Source of the DNA: Gonium pectorale
Taxonomy: Eukaryota > Chlorophyta > Chlorophyceae > Chlamydomonadales > Volvocaceae
Assembly (NCBI GenBank): GCA_001584585.1
Contig: LSYV01000009.1
Location: 1,380,339 to 1,444,338 of the forward strand
DNA: 64,000 nucleotides
Direction: 5' to 3'
The translations under genes and the position numbers were made by a program. Each line of letters begins with the position of its first letter. The stretch's first letter is position 1. This document shows, piece after piece, positions 1 through 12,810 of this stretch. A model generated the notes under the pieces. The model ran no database searches. It was not told the DNA's origin and saw only the letters and a list, made by a program, of their open reading frames with translations.

Positions 1-3000
1 GTCCGCACCCGAGCCCGCCAGCGGCGGGGACAATGGCCGCGGCGACCGAGGCGGCACCGGCAGCACGGCTGCCAGCGGCAGGGCCGGCGAGGTAGCGCAG
101 CCCGAGCTCCCCTCGAGCTCCCGTTCGTCGCCCGCGGGCTGCGGGTCGCACCAGTCCCACCACCCGTTTCGCGCCGTGGTGCAGCCGTCCTCCAACACGA
201 CCGCGCACCAGTTGCCCCTGCCCCTGTTGCTGTCGAGCGCCGAGCAGCCCCGGTATGTGGCCCCCTGGAAGGACCACACGGGCCTGCAGCGGCAGCCGCC
301 CTTTGCGGGATGGAAGCCGCAGGGGGCCCCCTGGCCCGCGGCAGCAGCCTCTACTCTGCCGCCGCCGCCACCACCCGCCGCGTCTGCCGCCACCGCCACC
401 GCCGCGACTGCCGCCGGCGGCGGGTTAGCAGCGTAGTACTGCGCCCAAGCGTACATGAGCGGGTTGGTCCGGTCGGCGGCGGCGTGCAGCGCCCGCGCCT
501 GCTGCTGCGTGATGTGTCCGAAGGCGGCGGCGCAGGCCGGCATGGGGGCGGCCGCCCAGTTGCCCAGCTCGTCGGCCCCGGGGCTGGTGCGGCCCGGGCA
601 CGAGTCCGCCCCCGGCAGCTGGTCGCCCGGGGGGATGCCCAGCGTGGTGCGCCAAGCGGCGTACATGCGGCCCCAGTCCGAGCGCATGTCGTACTGTACG
701 GCCTGAGGAGGCGGCCATGAAAGTACGGCGGGCGTGCAGCGGCAGGGGAAGTCGGCAAGTGTGAGAAGGGAGTGCTGGTGGGGTGACGGGAGATGGGGCG
801 AGATGGGGGGACATGCGTAGGGGGCTCGTGAGGTGGGAGGAGAGGGGCCCGACCCACGGATCACCCCCTGGCGACCCCATATTCCCCCACTTACCCATCC
901 CCACGTGAACACCCGTCATGCCCCCCACCCCCTGCAGCTCCAGCCCGTGCAACGCGCATACAACTTGCCCCGGGCCACACGCATCTCACTGCGCCCTCCA
1001 ACCCGGGCTGCTGACGCCCCGCGCACGCCCCGTCCCACCCGCATGCACGCCAGCAGAGCGCTGACGGCCCAGGGCTGAGCCCAGGCGGGGGCGCTGCTTG
1101 CGGGCGTGTCCTCCAGGCCGTCCGCCGATTCCTCGGCACAGCCGCCGTCGGCCGAGTAGGTGTGTCGCAGGCCCAGGTGGTTGAGCACCTGCGAGAGGGC
1201 GGCAGGGGGGTCTGTCAGGAACATGGCAACGGCGGGCAGCGAGCAGTAACAGGAGGGGTAGGCCGTGGCGCCAGCACCGGCACGTCAAAGGCGCGGCAGG
1301 GCAGGGTGGGGGCGCTATGGGTGAGGTCAGTGGGGCCGGGGCGAGGGCGCGGCGTGTGCATGGGGGGCCGCGGCGCAGGCGCTTCAGCGGCTCAATGGGG
1401 CAAAGGCAGGGGCGCGGCACTTGAAGGAGCGAGGATGTCGCGAGGGCGCGGACTGCGGGAGAACGGCAGGTGGTATGGGTGTGGTGCCTGGACCTTTATG
1501 AGTGATGGGGCCGAAGGCACTACACATCTTTATGCGTCGGTCAGTCTACGCGATGAAGAAGCACGTGGGAGTCCGATGCGGCTGTAGTTCTGTGTCGCTC
1601 CCGGCGCCCGACGCTGCCCTCACCTCCCGTGTGCCACAGTCTGTCAACCGTGCCCCGGCTTCCTCCACTCCAGCTCACAACGCCCATACCACTAGCCACT
1701 CACTTGGTTCCAGAGCGTCAACGCGCCCGCTTCAAAAGTTGACTGAGAGTTCAGGCCCGCCGAGCTGACCACCTGCCAAGTCAGGCCTACGTGGCCATAC
1801 AGCGGATCCAGATCGGATCCGCCCGAGAAGATGTACCCTCCGTGCTTTGCGGGCGGCCCCTCGCCCATCACCCATACGTTGAGCGAGCGCGGGAAGTCGG
1901 CTGCGGCTGAACGGATCACGTCTCCGCACAGCGCGAAGGGGAGCGCGGCGCCCGAGGCACATGACAGCCAGGCGGTGCGGTTGGACCCGTGGGTCAGCAG
2001 GTAGGGCCACCTATGGGGGGGGGGCGGCGGCAGTCAGGGCCTGCTACGTGAACTAGCGTATCACGTAAGTTCGCAGGACGTCGCGTAAGTCAGGGATCCG
2101 ACTCGAGGAGCTGGCGCGTCGACGTGGGGACCTCCGGGGCGTGCATGCACGAGATGGAAATTTGCAATTAGCAGACGCCGGCATGCCGCTGGTGTCACTG
2201 TCACTGGCGCTGCCCCGGTCTTGGCAGCACGTGTGGGGTCCGCCACGTGTTCCCCACGTTGGGGCACAAGCCGGAGTGCATTGCTCTGCCCCAGCCCGGT
2301 CTCAGACGTATGGACGACATGGGCGTGCGCGAGGACACAAGGGTGCGCGAGGACACGAGGGTGCGCGAGGGCACAAGGGTGCGCGAGGACACAAGAGTGC
2401 TGCGCACACTGCCCGGGGCGGGAAGAGTAGGTCCATTCCCGCCCTCTGCCCCGCGCAACGGGATCGCCTCTTGGGTGACCGCAACTCCCCTCCCACTAAC
2501 CCCTTCTCTGCCGCAGACGCCGCCCGCCGTCTCGCACCTGTCCGGGTCGGCTCGCAGCTCCCGCACCCACAGCTGCAGGCCGCAGGGCTCCGCCATCAGG
2601 TTGGCCACCCGCACCAGCCTGGCCACGGCGGCGGCAGCAGACTCCCAGCCGGGAGGGCCGGTGCTCCCGTCGGCGTTCCTGCAGGCGGCACGAGCGGCGG
2701 CCGGCAGCTGGCTTTAGTGGCGGCAACGGGCGGACAGGACTCAGCTGAATGACAGGGGCACCCGGGCAGTCGCCACCGCTGCTCAAGCAGTTGCATAGCT
2801 CCGCCCCACCCTCCACGCGTCGCGTCGCCTTTCGTTACTCAAACTCCAGGCCCCCACGTGCCCGAACCGTCTCTGCCGCCCTCCCCTGTCCTTTCGTACA
2901 GCCCGCACCATTACTACAGCCCGCCACCATGAACAGGGGATAATGTACTCGGACAAGGCATGGCTCGCTTTCGGGTCTGAGCGTCCCAAACTGCGCCCAC

Positions 3001-5965
3001 CGGTAGAGCATGATGTGGAAGACGAGTGGCAGCAGCAGGCGGGGCGTGTCGGATGGGGGCCGTGGCGTGAAGCCACGTGGGCGCTCCGTGGCCACGCCGC
3101 CCAGCGATGACGAGGCGCTGCCGCCACCGCCGCCCCCCAGCTCCTGTCCGCCCTCATCCTCGACAGCCACGACGGACAGCAGGGCTGGTAGCAGCGTGAC
3201 GGACACCTGCGGGGCATGGCGCATGCCGAGTCTAGAGTGTAAAGGCTGTCAAGGTTGTAAGCCGCCCCCGCGGGGCAAGCGCGGGCTGCGCCTGTCACGC
3301 TCCCCAGTCGCCCACTGGGAAGCAGCCCCAAGCAGCCACGGGTGCCGTGCGCAACGTGATGGGTGCGAACAAGCTCTTCAAGCCCTTCAGCTTTATGTGC
3401 CCGTCCGGTGCAACACCAGGTCGTGTAAGGGCGGGGTGCATCCCGTTAAAACTACCGACACCCCACCGACTGCGAGCGCACGATGGCCACCATGGTCTCC
3501 GGCATCCCCCCGCCCCCCCCCCGCCCCAGTTCACCCCTCCGCCCCAGGGCTCTCCGTCCGACGTGAGCACCTCCACGGTGGGACCCGGCTCGGGCCGGGG
3601 CGGCTCGGGGCGCTGCGCCGCCGCCAGCTCACGCAGCTCGGGCGCCGCGGCCGCGAGGCTCCGCAGCGACAGCCACAGAAGCACCAGTAGCTCCTGGTGG
3701 AGAACGCGGGCGGGGGCCGGTGTAGGGGCGGTTGTGGGTTGGGAGTGGGTTTCGCTTCGCGTGCTCGGGCAGGATGTGGGCGGGTCAAGGTCAGCACACA
3801 CACGCACGAGATCGTAAGGGGCCAAGGGCCGGGCAGCGGAGGGCAGGGGGATTGGCCCGCGTTGGCATGACCGACGAATCAAAGAGGGTTGGGGAATGAG
3901 GGGGAGGAGCAGGGGGCCACACCCTTAGAAGCCCTTCCATGTAACCTGGAGCTGCCTAACCCGCCCCGACGGCTGAGGCGCAATGCAGTTTTGAGCATGC
4001 GGGCACTGACGGCACCCGCACACCCGATCCCCGCAACCCGCCATCTCTAACCTCGCTCCCCGCCCGCAATCCCCACCGTGACCGACCGCGGCCCCCACCT
4101 GCAGGGGCTCCTGCTCGTACAGCTGCAGCAGTGTGTCCCGTACACCCGGCAGCCGCTGCAGCCCCTCCGACATCTGAAAGGCAGTCAGACGAGTGCGCGA
4201 TACGCTCGAAACGCGCTCGTACCGGATCTACCGCATTGAGTCCACAGTGCGCCGAAAGGCTGGTCGCATGCCCCCCACTTGGGATGCGTCTTCACAGAGT
4301 TGAAAGCTCGGACTGCACATCTTCGTGGACAACGAAAGAGACCTATGCAGTCGCAGCAGAGGCGCACCGCGTCCGGCCATGGGGTGCACGGCACAGTACG
4401 CAAGAGCACTGCGGCAGTACGCAAGAGCACTAAGCGACCTCCTCTCCCGGATCCTGCCATTCCCCAGGACTGTCAGCCATCACCACGACGACCGGCATCG
4501 TGCTGCCCCGTGTTGAATTGGCTTGTCTACCTCTCTGCCCCGTCGCCCGCCCCCTCCCTCCCTCATACGCACGCACGCACCAGCATGTACACGCCAGCGT
4601 TGACACCACCGAGCCCCCCGCCCGCTGAGCTGCTGCTCGCATCCTGCCCGTCCTGCAGCAGACCGCGCCGCCGTCCCTCGCCGGCCCCGACCGCCGACAT
4701 CCAGCTGCCACTGCCGCTGCCGCCGCCCCCGCTGCTCCGCAGGTACCCGTCCCGCTCCTCCTCCACCGCCCAGCCGTACAACGCCGCCAGCGCGCTTGTC
4801 ACGTCGTACAGCCGCCGCCGTACACTGGGGTTTACGAGCAGCCGCTGCGCGGCACCGTATATGCCTGCGTGCAGCGCACTGGCTGCGGGGCTGGGGGGCA
4901 GCGAGGCCAGAAACAGCCGTACCACCTCTGAATCCACCACGACGGCCGCCATGGCTGTCGTACCGGTCGCTGCACCCGACGCCGCGCCAGATGCCGCAGT
5001 GCCATTTGCCAATACGGCGATGAGGGGCGAGAACACGGCCAGCGCCGGCCGCATGAGCGCCCACTGCTCCTCGGCCTCGGACACCGCGGCGTTGGAGGCT
5101 TCCCCCAACGGCGGCAGCGGGCGCAGCGGCAGCAGCCGCTCCACATTGTCGAGCGGCGGCACGGGGCCGCCCGACGCGGGGGCGGGGCTCAGGGCGGCAC
5201 CGGGCTGGGACTCACCGGCCTGAGGTGACATTCGGGTGTGTGTGGGGTGCGCGAGGGGCAGACAGGCCGTGCCGCATCGTCTGTGTGGACGGCGGATGCA
5301 GAGCGGGTCGAGCCGTTGGAGGGGAAAGACACCATGTTCTTGCCTGTGGTCAGGAATGTTGGTCTCCTGCCGCGCTAGCAGCGGGTCGCCACATCGCGAG
5401 CAACCGCGCCAAGGCCGCAGCAGCAGAGTGTGTGGACAGCAGCCTGTGCCGCGCCCCCGCGCGCCCGGGCCCTCACGCCCACCTGCCAGCCTCGGGGGAC
5501 CTGCTCCGACCGGTGGGCTGCCCAGCCCGCACCAAAACCGCCACCAAACGCCAGCAGCAGCAGGGACGCCGTCACCAAGAGGGCGGCGCGGGACCGGGGG
5601 CGGCCGCGTGCGGGCGCGGCGCAGCTCACGCCTTCCGAGTCCAGGTCCCGGCTGCCGGCGCTCACCTTGCGCGGGAGGTTGCGTACGTGGAAGGTAAGCG
5701 GAGAGCCGCACGAACGATGAGGGGGTTCCGTTGGGTCCATGCTTACTATAATCTCGACCTTGGGCGTGTCGCTCCTGCCCATCTCGCCTGGATGCCCATC
5801 TCCAAACCCAACGGCCGCATCCTCTGCCGGGGTTGGGGTAGGCAAACGTTCGGCGATTATTGCATCGTTCATCGCGTTGTAGCATAAGGGGGTGTGGGAG
5901 CGGGTCGCACTGCTGACCATGCATCGACTCTCAGCCTTGCCCACCGGGAATGGACGTGATACCAT
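1..5965 (-). CDS. Type II membrane protein with FN2-like Cys-rich module (3' partial)
   Basis: I do not recognise the family. Nine exons join in phase: 5965-5483, 5219-4581, 4173-4099, 3693-3535, 3206-2928, 2707-2538, 2010-1704, 1188-1039 and 702-1, which is open at the window edge. All introns are GT-AG. The first ATG is at 5965; an ATG at 5872 (residue 32) is an alternative. Residues of about 125-145 form one hydrophobic segment (AALLVTASLLLLAFGGGFGAG) preceded by Arg, so the N-terminus should be cytoplasmic and the rest lumenal or extracellular. The last exon encodes a Cys/Trp-rich module at about 335-165 with CRPVWSFQG, YRGCSAL, NWCAVV and WWDWC, resembling the fibronectin type II-like modules of volvocine algal secreted proteins. 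Sequence between the membrane segment and this module is clearly coding (long open exons, phase-consistent introns) but shows no motif I can name. It is divergent from the glycosyltransferase gene at 8530. A secretory or cell-surface role is inferred from topology only. Confidence 0.7.
2325..2396. repeat. 18-bp tandem repeat, four copies, in an intron
   Basis: Four head-to-tail 18-bp units beginning gtgcgcgagg start at 2325, 2343, 2361 and 2379 and differ by one or two bases. The array lies in the intron between exons 6 and 7 of the membrane-protein gene. The short reading frames across it (repeated Arg-Glu-Asp-Thr and similar) are by-products of the repeat. Confidence 0.9.
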
Positions 5966-8529
5966 GAAAGAAAGGCATCAATGGGAGGCTACAAACTCCG
6001 GCTGGCGTGTACTACGTTCTTCCCTCGGAGCAAGAAACCGCCAAAAACCGGAAGTCCATGTATTCTAACCAGTCGTACTTCGGGTGCGGTTCATGAGGGC
6101 ACTAAGAGCAGATGAATCGTTCCGCACAATGTGACGCAGCTGTACAGTCTACGGCGTACGGGGTAAACGGCTGCAACGGCCAACGGCCATGGCAAAAAGG
6201 GGTTTGGTTCTCTACCGGTACTGACGGAGCGTCGCCAGTCCTACGGTTGTCCAAACATGCTTTACGGGGCACAGTGCCCTACTTCCCTGGCTGCACGCAG
6301 CGGCGGACTGGGCCCACCGGCGCGTGTGCACGTGGCTGCTGGACTTTGATCTGGCCTGCCAGTTGGGAAGCCACGTGCTGATGGAGCAGCGTCACGGGTT
6401 TTGTCTCAGCCTGGTATCGGTTGTCGAGAAAGGAGTGCTCTACCAGGCTTTTACGCACGAAACCACGGATGCGACCTCACTTCATTTGCTGCAGCGCCTC
6501 GGGCCGGGTTGGTGTAGCCTCGCCGCCATCGCCTAGGAGATTGCCAAAAAAAGAGAAATCTGCAAAGAGAGAGGGAGCCCGCCTCTACGGTCATACACGC
6601 CCGAAGGCGCGACGTTTCCATTGCTCTGCCGGGCGCCACCGCTCACCAGCTTGGGTCGCCAAATTGGAGTGCCTGGAGGCACAGGCTTGCGTGCGCAGGG
6701 CCATCCGCGGGCAACGAGAAGTCTGGTCTGTGGAGGCGGATGTGTGCCCCGACCAAGATGCCAAGCTGGTAATCCTGGCGTGGCTGCCGGGCCGGGCATC
6801 CCCTCGTCAACCGGCTGCAGCTGCCTAGGCTGTCAGCACTGGATATGTGGATTAGTATCGGCGGTCAAGCACCTGCTGCCGAATGCTCAGGCAGGATGTT
6901 AGGAGGCAGGGCGCAGGAGCGTGTCGGAACGCAGCCAGGGACCCACGCCCTGGCAGGCCGCAGGCGCTGGAACCCATGGGGTACCACCGTCTTGGGTGGC
7001 GGCGAGCGGCGTGCACCCGCGCGTCCTGGCCTGGATGCTGGCGATGCCTGCTATGAAGGCAGTGCCGTGTGCAGTCCTTCTCCGTCACGCACGGCTGAGA
7101 TGGTCAGCGTGAAAGGGGGTCGCAGTTGTGCCTGGAAAGCAGCGAGTTGCACACAAGCTGTGCTCATCTTGCTGCGGACGGGCGTCGCTATCATACGGTC
7201 AACGTCGAGGGTGTTGAACTACGAGGCGACCTTTGAAGCCGTGGAGGCTGGGCTTGGTGTACGCTGCGCCTGCCTGCCACAGCTGCCCGAGGAGCGCGAT
7301 GCCGAAAGGCTGGTGCCTCGTTGCACGTTGTCGCGCATTTTTGTGCGTCAGAGTGCCTCTGTCCTGACGACCTTTGCGGTGTTGGGGCCCACTGAGGCGG
7401 ACGTGAGGCGCGCTAGCACCTGTGCAGGCGGTGCGTGTTTTGGCACGTGTCGCGTACATGGTATCAAAGCAGGTGGCCGATCGCGGACACGGTATCTGGC
7501 GCAGGCATGAATCTGTCCCAAAGGAAGATGGACGCGCACATACCCCGGAGGCCCCATCTACTCAGGTACCGGCACAACGTAAGCCCATTCCCAATATAAG
7601 GACGCGGTCACACGGTGGGGCATAATGGGCAAGGCTGGTGCCGCGATCTGGCCTGAAACACCTTTGGGCCCTCACAAGATGCCATCCATATGCCATTCAA
7701 TCTCTTGCACATAGCATCAATCAGGTGTGGTGCCTGCCAGAAGGGGCCATGCGGAAGCTGACCAACGGTGCGTGCCATTGGGCCCGTGAGTTAGCAGTGT
7801 ACATAGTTGGCAGGGCGGGGTCTGTCGGGGCGGGAGGGGTCGCGGGAGGGGTTGCGGGACCAAGTCCAGCGCGCGACCCTACCCTGCGCGCAGGTCCTGC
7901 CGTGTGCGGTTTTCTAAAACAAATTAACTGCAGAACAAGGCTTTAGGACCACCAGATAGTTAAGGTACGAATGCAGAAGTCTTGCAGCCCTAGCACAGCC
8001 CTGGCACCGGGTGCACTTAGGGCCCGGAATGGCCCGGTCGTCGTGCCGGTCGTGCCCGGTCCTCCATAGGCCGGCGGCCGCTGCATCAGCGCTGGCCGTA
8101 TATCATTGGCGATAATATTTGGAATGGGTGGGCCAGGCTGAGGATTGGAGATGAACTGCATGGGCCGGAAGTGGGAAGATGGCGGTACTTGTACTGTGTA
8201 CGTAATGTAACGGTTTCAACGGACTCCGAAATGAGAACTGCGCTCGCGCACCGACCCTGTCAAATGCTTTCCTTCATCACGTCTATACAGCTTATCGCGA
8301 GCTTCTTCTCCCAATCCGCTTGTGAGCTAAATCCTTCGAGAGCTTACTTTCGCCGCAGCCCAACGGCCTGTAATTACGACGATGACCGGACCAATTTTAC
8401 AGCTCAGATTAGCCCATTAAGGGCATTTCCTTCCGCCCTGCTTCCGGACCTCACTGCCGCTTCCATTTGTCAAGCCCTCCTTTGGGCCAGACTGCTTAAG
8501 TTGCAAGTTATATTGTTGAATCATTTACC
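5966..8529. other. Intergenic, divergent promoters inferred
   Basis: This 2.6-kb stretch separates the minus-strand membrane-protein gene from the plus-strand glycosyltransferase gene, so it should hold both promoters. It is less GC-rich than the exons. Reading frames of up to about 220 codons occur (for example 6845-7510, plus) but show no recognisable motif, no exon-like amino-acid use and no family resemblance. I saw no tRNA, terminal repeat or transposase motif. Confidence 0.5.
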
Positions 8530-11500
8530 ATGGCGCCATCGCCTTCTCGCGGACAGCAGCGTTCTGCAGGGTCAGGCGCTTGGGTCACGGCTCAAGGCTC
8601 GGACAGCCCCGCGCCAGTGACAAGAGGAGCTCTAGCGGGGACAATGGGCGCCTCGCCGTTCGGGGTTCTTGCCACGAACCCCGAGCTACCCCTTTCGAGC
8701 TTCGGGTCATCAGCGTTGCGCTCCCCGATCCCCAACAGGCCCGGTCAAGTTGGCCTATCGTTGCGTCGGGTCAATTCCGGCAATGCGCCGCCAAGCTGTG
8801 GGGCCTCAGGCTCGCTCTCAACGACAGCCATGCAACCCGCTACGAGTAGCAGGCGCGCGTGCTTAACCATGCGCACCGCTGCGGTGGCACTGGTACTTAC
8901 GCAGCTCGTCGTCGCCTACCTGCTCTTCATGCGGCCGGGGTTGCGGCTCAAAAGCTTAACGGCAATGGCGCATCCGCCGTGGTCCAGCCGTTCCGCAGCG
9001 CGTCCCGTCCTCTGGGCGGACTCGCTGGCAGGAGCGGCTCGGCACAACAAGGAAAGTGACGAAACCATCGCTGTGGTCTCGAAGCTGTCCGCCGACAGCC
9101 GGCGCGGCGCACCAAGCGCTTCCCACGCGACTGGCGGCGGCCGCAAGGTGGAGCCCGGCTCAGGGCAGCACGCAGGCAAGAAGGCGCAAGCGCCGCAAGA
9201 CTCCACGCAACAACAGCAGCAAACGCAGCAGCAAGCCAAGCTGCAAGCCAAGCAGCAGCAGCGACAGGCGCCCCAGCAGGTGCAGCTCCAGAAGCCCGCT
9301 GCCGCCACCGCCACTGGCGCCAAGCCTGCCGAGAAGGTGACCGCCGCAGCCAAGGCGGCCGCGCCGCAGCTGAAAGATCAGCAGCAACAGCCACGGCAGA
9401 AAGAACAACAGCAACAACAGCGATTGAAGGCTGGCAACGGAGCGGCGGAGACAGTGCAAACTGCTCACAAGGTAGCCATCCAGGAGCCAAAGGGTTCAGC
9501 GGGTGTTGCCAAGAAGCTGGTGGGCGCCGCCTCATCTGCAAGAGACCTCTCAGAGAAGCCGGGCTTCCCGCCGTTCGCCAAACCAGTTGTGCCGTACACC
9601 GACCGCGTCGCCAACCCGCCGTCCATCGTCGGTGTCGTGTTCTACGGCAGGTACGGGCGGCACTGCGTTCACTATGATGGGCAGTACAATGGGTTAGAGG
9701 CAGCAGCTTGGTTGCTTGCAAAACACAGTTCGTCTCTGCAGTCAGGGCTAATCTTTTTCGTCTACTTGATGTGTGTCGCGGTTGGCCCGAAGCCAGATTA
9801 AGTTTGTGAACCGGAATCATGGGTCATGGGATTAGAGACGTGGCATGCGGTAATGCATGCTCTTGGCGCGCCTGATTCGTGGGGTTACGTCAGGCCAGGA
9901 CTTCGCCTAGGTCTACAGTCTGCCGCTCTCTAACCGCGGCTGTTCAGCCTTTCCCTCCACATGCTGTCTATGCCACAAGCACGGAGGTCGTCCGTGCGCC
10001 GCTCCCCGCACCACGCTGTTCCGTCCTCAGTTATCATCTGCTCGCTCATAGAACTACACCCTGCACTGCACTACCTCGCCCGCTCTCATCCCCAGTTGGG
10101 AGAATGCTGCCGGATGCCAGCCCGTTCTCACCGCCCCTGCGTCCTGCACCCCCTCCTTCCCTGCGTCCTCCACCCCCTCCTTCCCTGTGGCCCCACCCCC
10201 AGGCGCGACCGTGTGCGCATCCTGGACTGCTACCTGCAGCGCAACCTGGTCCGCTCGGGCGGGCTGCTGAGCGAGGTGGTGTTCGTGACCGCCACCTGGC
10301 AGCCGCAGGACGTGACGTTCCTGGAGAAGCTCATCCAGATCAGGGCCCCGGACTACAAGTGAGTGAGCGTGAGAGCGTTGAACCGGGTTGGGGGAGACCT
10401 GGGCGCGCGGTGCCTCCCGTGTGACTGCCCAGAGCTCCCCCTGCCTACCTGAACACGCCGCGCTGCATCTATCTGCAGAAGAGCCATCATTCTTAGAGTA
10501 CGCCTCTTTTTGGTTCCCCTTCGGTGGCTTCTCCTTCCATCTGCCCACATAACCCCGTTTCCCTGCCCGGAATCCCGACGTTTCAACGGCACCATGCTCG
10601 ACGGTCATCGCGCAGCTTGTGCAGGGACTGAAGCAATTCCCCCCTCCCCGGGCCCCGGCCCCGCGCCCTGCACCCAGGAAGCTGGTTCCCCAGCGCCTGG
10701 ACAAGGGTTACACGGGGCACTACGCGTGGATGGACCCCGCGCAGCTGTACGTCAAGATTGACGACGACGTGGTGTACATTGGGGACGACGCAATCGACCA
10801 CATGCTGGCGGCGCACATGCTGGTAGGGCCGCTGTTAGGGTGTATGGATTAGTTTGACGATTGCCCATACCCTCTGCTTCCTAGCCTTTTCCATTGGCGT
10901 CACTGGCCCGTGTCTTTTGGCCATACTCGCTCTTAACCCATCCCGCCTTTGCGCCCGCCTCGCCCCTCGCAGAACCGCTACCATCTCATTTCAGCCAATG
11001 TCATTAATCATCAGCCGCTGGAGCTGCCGCACAGCCAGAAGAGCGCGCACTGGACGTACGAGCAGGTGGGGCGGGGGGGGGGGCGGGACGTTTGTATGGG
11101 CGGGGGGCCGAGAGGGCCGAGCGCCTGTGGCGAAAGGCGGAGGGGATGGTACGCAACGAGGTCAAGGAGAAGGTTTAGAGAGTACGTGCACGGAATGTGA
11201 CACGGGGGTTGGAGGCGTGATTGGGGAAGGTGATAAGCAATCGGTTTAAAGCGGCACGGCCATCAGGTTTGAAGCTGCACGGCCTGGCGCCATCGGAGGG
11301 CGGCGTTTCGTATGCTATGCCTGCTGTCTACTTGCGGCGAGGAGCCTCCAGTCGTACCACACCCCAAAGCTCCGGCTAGAGTTATGTAGCAAATAGCCAA
11401 CACCACACTGCACCCTCCCCAGGCCGTGCCCGACGACAAGTCGAGCTGGCGGCTGCAGATGCGCGCGCCGGCGACCGCCCCAGGTGCGGCCGCCGGCCAT

Positions 11501-12810
11501 CCAGCACCCGTGCCGTTCCGTGACAACGGCTGGGAGACGTGGGGCGACTGGCGCAAGGCCGCCAACGTGCACTACTCGTTCCTGGCCAACCAGGCCGCTG
11601 GCAGGCTGTCCGTGTACGAGTTCCCGCACGAGCAGCTGTGGGACTTCAATAAACACTTTGGCTACACGCGCTGGCGGATCAACATGATTATGTTCCAAGG
11701 TGGGTTGCCGCTCGTGGGTGGGCGCTGCGCATATCAGGGTGGGAGGGCAGACAGTCAGGAAAGAGAAGCCTTCGCCCGAGGGAAGGGTGGGCGCTTTGGG
11801 GCTGGGCGGGGTAGGGTGGGAGACGGGCCCGCGCACAGACGCGCCAAGCCTTTTTCGCATTCCCAAACTTGAAGCCTCGGACTCCTCCCAACGACAGCGC
11901 GTGCGCGTGTTCGCAACATGGGCAATGCCACCTCAGCACGCTTATCGCGGGCCGGATGGCGGCCAGGGCACAGACCCGCCCACCCGCCCATACCCGCCGC
12001 GTCAAGGTCTGGCACGCGCCGTGACGGCCATCTCTGCTGGCCCAACGCGGTCTCATGCCCGTCCCGGCCAGCCGGCTCCCCTCTTCCGCAGCCCGTTGTT
12101 ATCTGTACCCATTCTCCTCCCATCCTACCCCTCCGTGCAGGCGCCACCATTGACGTGCACGTGTACAACATGAGCAGCACCACGGGCACCTACCCGGGCG
12201 ACGACGAGGACTTCATCACGCGCATCCTGCCGCAGCAGCTCAACAAGACCAGCGCTGCCGTGTCGCGCGCGCTTGCGGTGCACTTTTCGTTCTACATGCA
12301 GCGGGCAGGGCTGGAGAACAGCACGGACCTGCTGGACAGGTGGGCGGGTGGTGGGCGGGGTGGGCGGGCGGCGGGTGGGCGGGTGGAAGCGGAATGGTAT
12401 CTAACAGGCATTGACTGGAGGAAATGCGGAGGGTTGTTCGGAGGGTGTGGGAGCTCGAGTGGGTGCGCAAGGGCGGGGCCAAACGGGTGGAACGGGGAAG
12501 CGGGAGGGGCATGGGAAACGGGTGCCAGTTGGTGGGGTGGTGGTCAAGCGTGTCTCGCAGCTTAAGGGCGCAGGTTCCCGGCCATGGCTCTGTGAGCATG
12601 GTACGGGCCCGTCCGCTGCCAGTACGGGCAGGGGCAAAGGCTTTGTTGCCTCTCCTCGTTGAACGGAAGCGTCCTCTGCTGCCCTGGCTACCTATTGTGT
12701 CATTTTGCCCTGGGAGCATCTTAACCCGTATGCTTACCTCTGCCTCCCCCTGCAGGTACGCTCTCCTGGCGGAGAACACGTGCGGCCGCCTGGTGCCAGC
12801 TGGGGTATAA
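8530..12810 (+). CDS. Type II membrane glycosyltransferase-like protein, DDD motif
   Basis: Seven exons, 8530-9650, 10203-10358, 10678-10822, 10973-11065, 11423-11699, 12141-12339 and 12756-12810, give 2,046 nt, exactly 682 codons including TAA. The ATG at 8530 has a strong context (accATGg). In-frame ATGs at 8644, 8830 and 8869 are alternatives, the last giving the short cytoplasmic tail usual for Golgi enzymes. A membrane anchor (AAVALVLTQLVVAYLLFM) lies at about residues 116-135, followed by a Gln/Ala/Lys-rich stem with CAA/CAG runs. The catalytic part starts at VVFYGRRDRVRILDCYLQRN. It continues with YVKIDDDVVYI (Asp 454-456, the likely metal/nucleotide-sugar site), ISANVINH, a Trp-rich stretch, HYSFL and HFSFYMQ, and ends in a Cys-containing tail. 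From memory, this order matches a large, mostly uncharacterised family common in ascomycete fungi. Donor and acceptor sugars are unknown. It lies upstream of a second Golgi-type glycosyltransferase on the same strand. Confidence 0.82.
9208..9425 (+). repeat. Coding CAA/CAG-rich low-complexity tract
   Basis: Runs of CAA and CAG codons encode Gln-rich blocks (QQQQQTQQQ and similar) separated by Ala/Lys/Pro linkers in the stem of the glycosyltransferase. The mix of CAA and CAG, and the absence of stops in this frame only, indicate a translated, slippage-prone spacer between the membrane anchor and the catalytic domain. Confidence 0.8.

Noticed and set aside
351..952. Long Ala/Arg/Pro-rich open frames opposite or overlapping real exons across the window
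   Set aside because: In DNA this GC-rich, stop codons are rare in all frames. These have no motif or splice logic and shadow supported exons.
1189..1224. Sulfotransferase-like peptide FLTDPPAALSQ upstream of VLNHLGLR on the minus strand
   Set aside because: It resembles the end of a sulfotransferase domain, but the bases are a pyrimidine-rich tract ending in a canonical GCAG acceptor at 1189. The exon starts at 1188, so the peptide is intronic.
4390..4432. Direct repeat of cagtacgcaagagcact
   Set aside because: Only two copies in an intron of the membrane-protein gene; not distinguishable from local slippage.
6112..7946. Chain of plus-strand open frames, considered as an eroded transposable element
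   Set aside because: I found no transposase, reverse-transcriptase or integrase motif, no terminal repeats and no target-site duplication.
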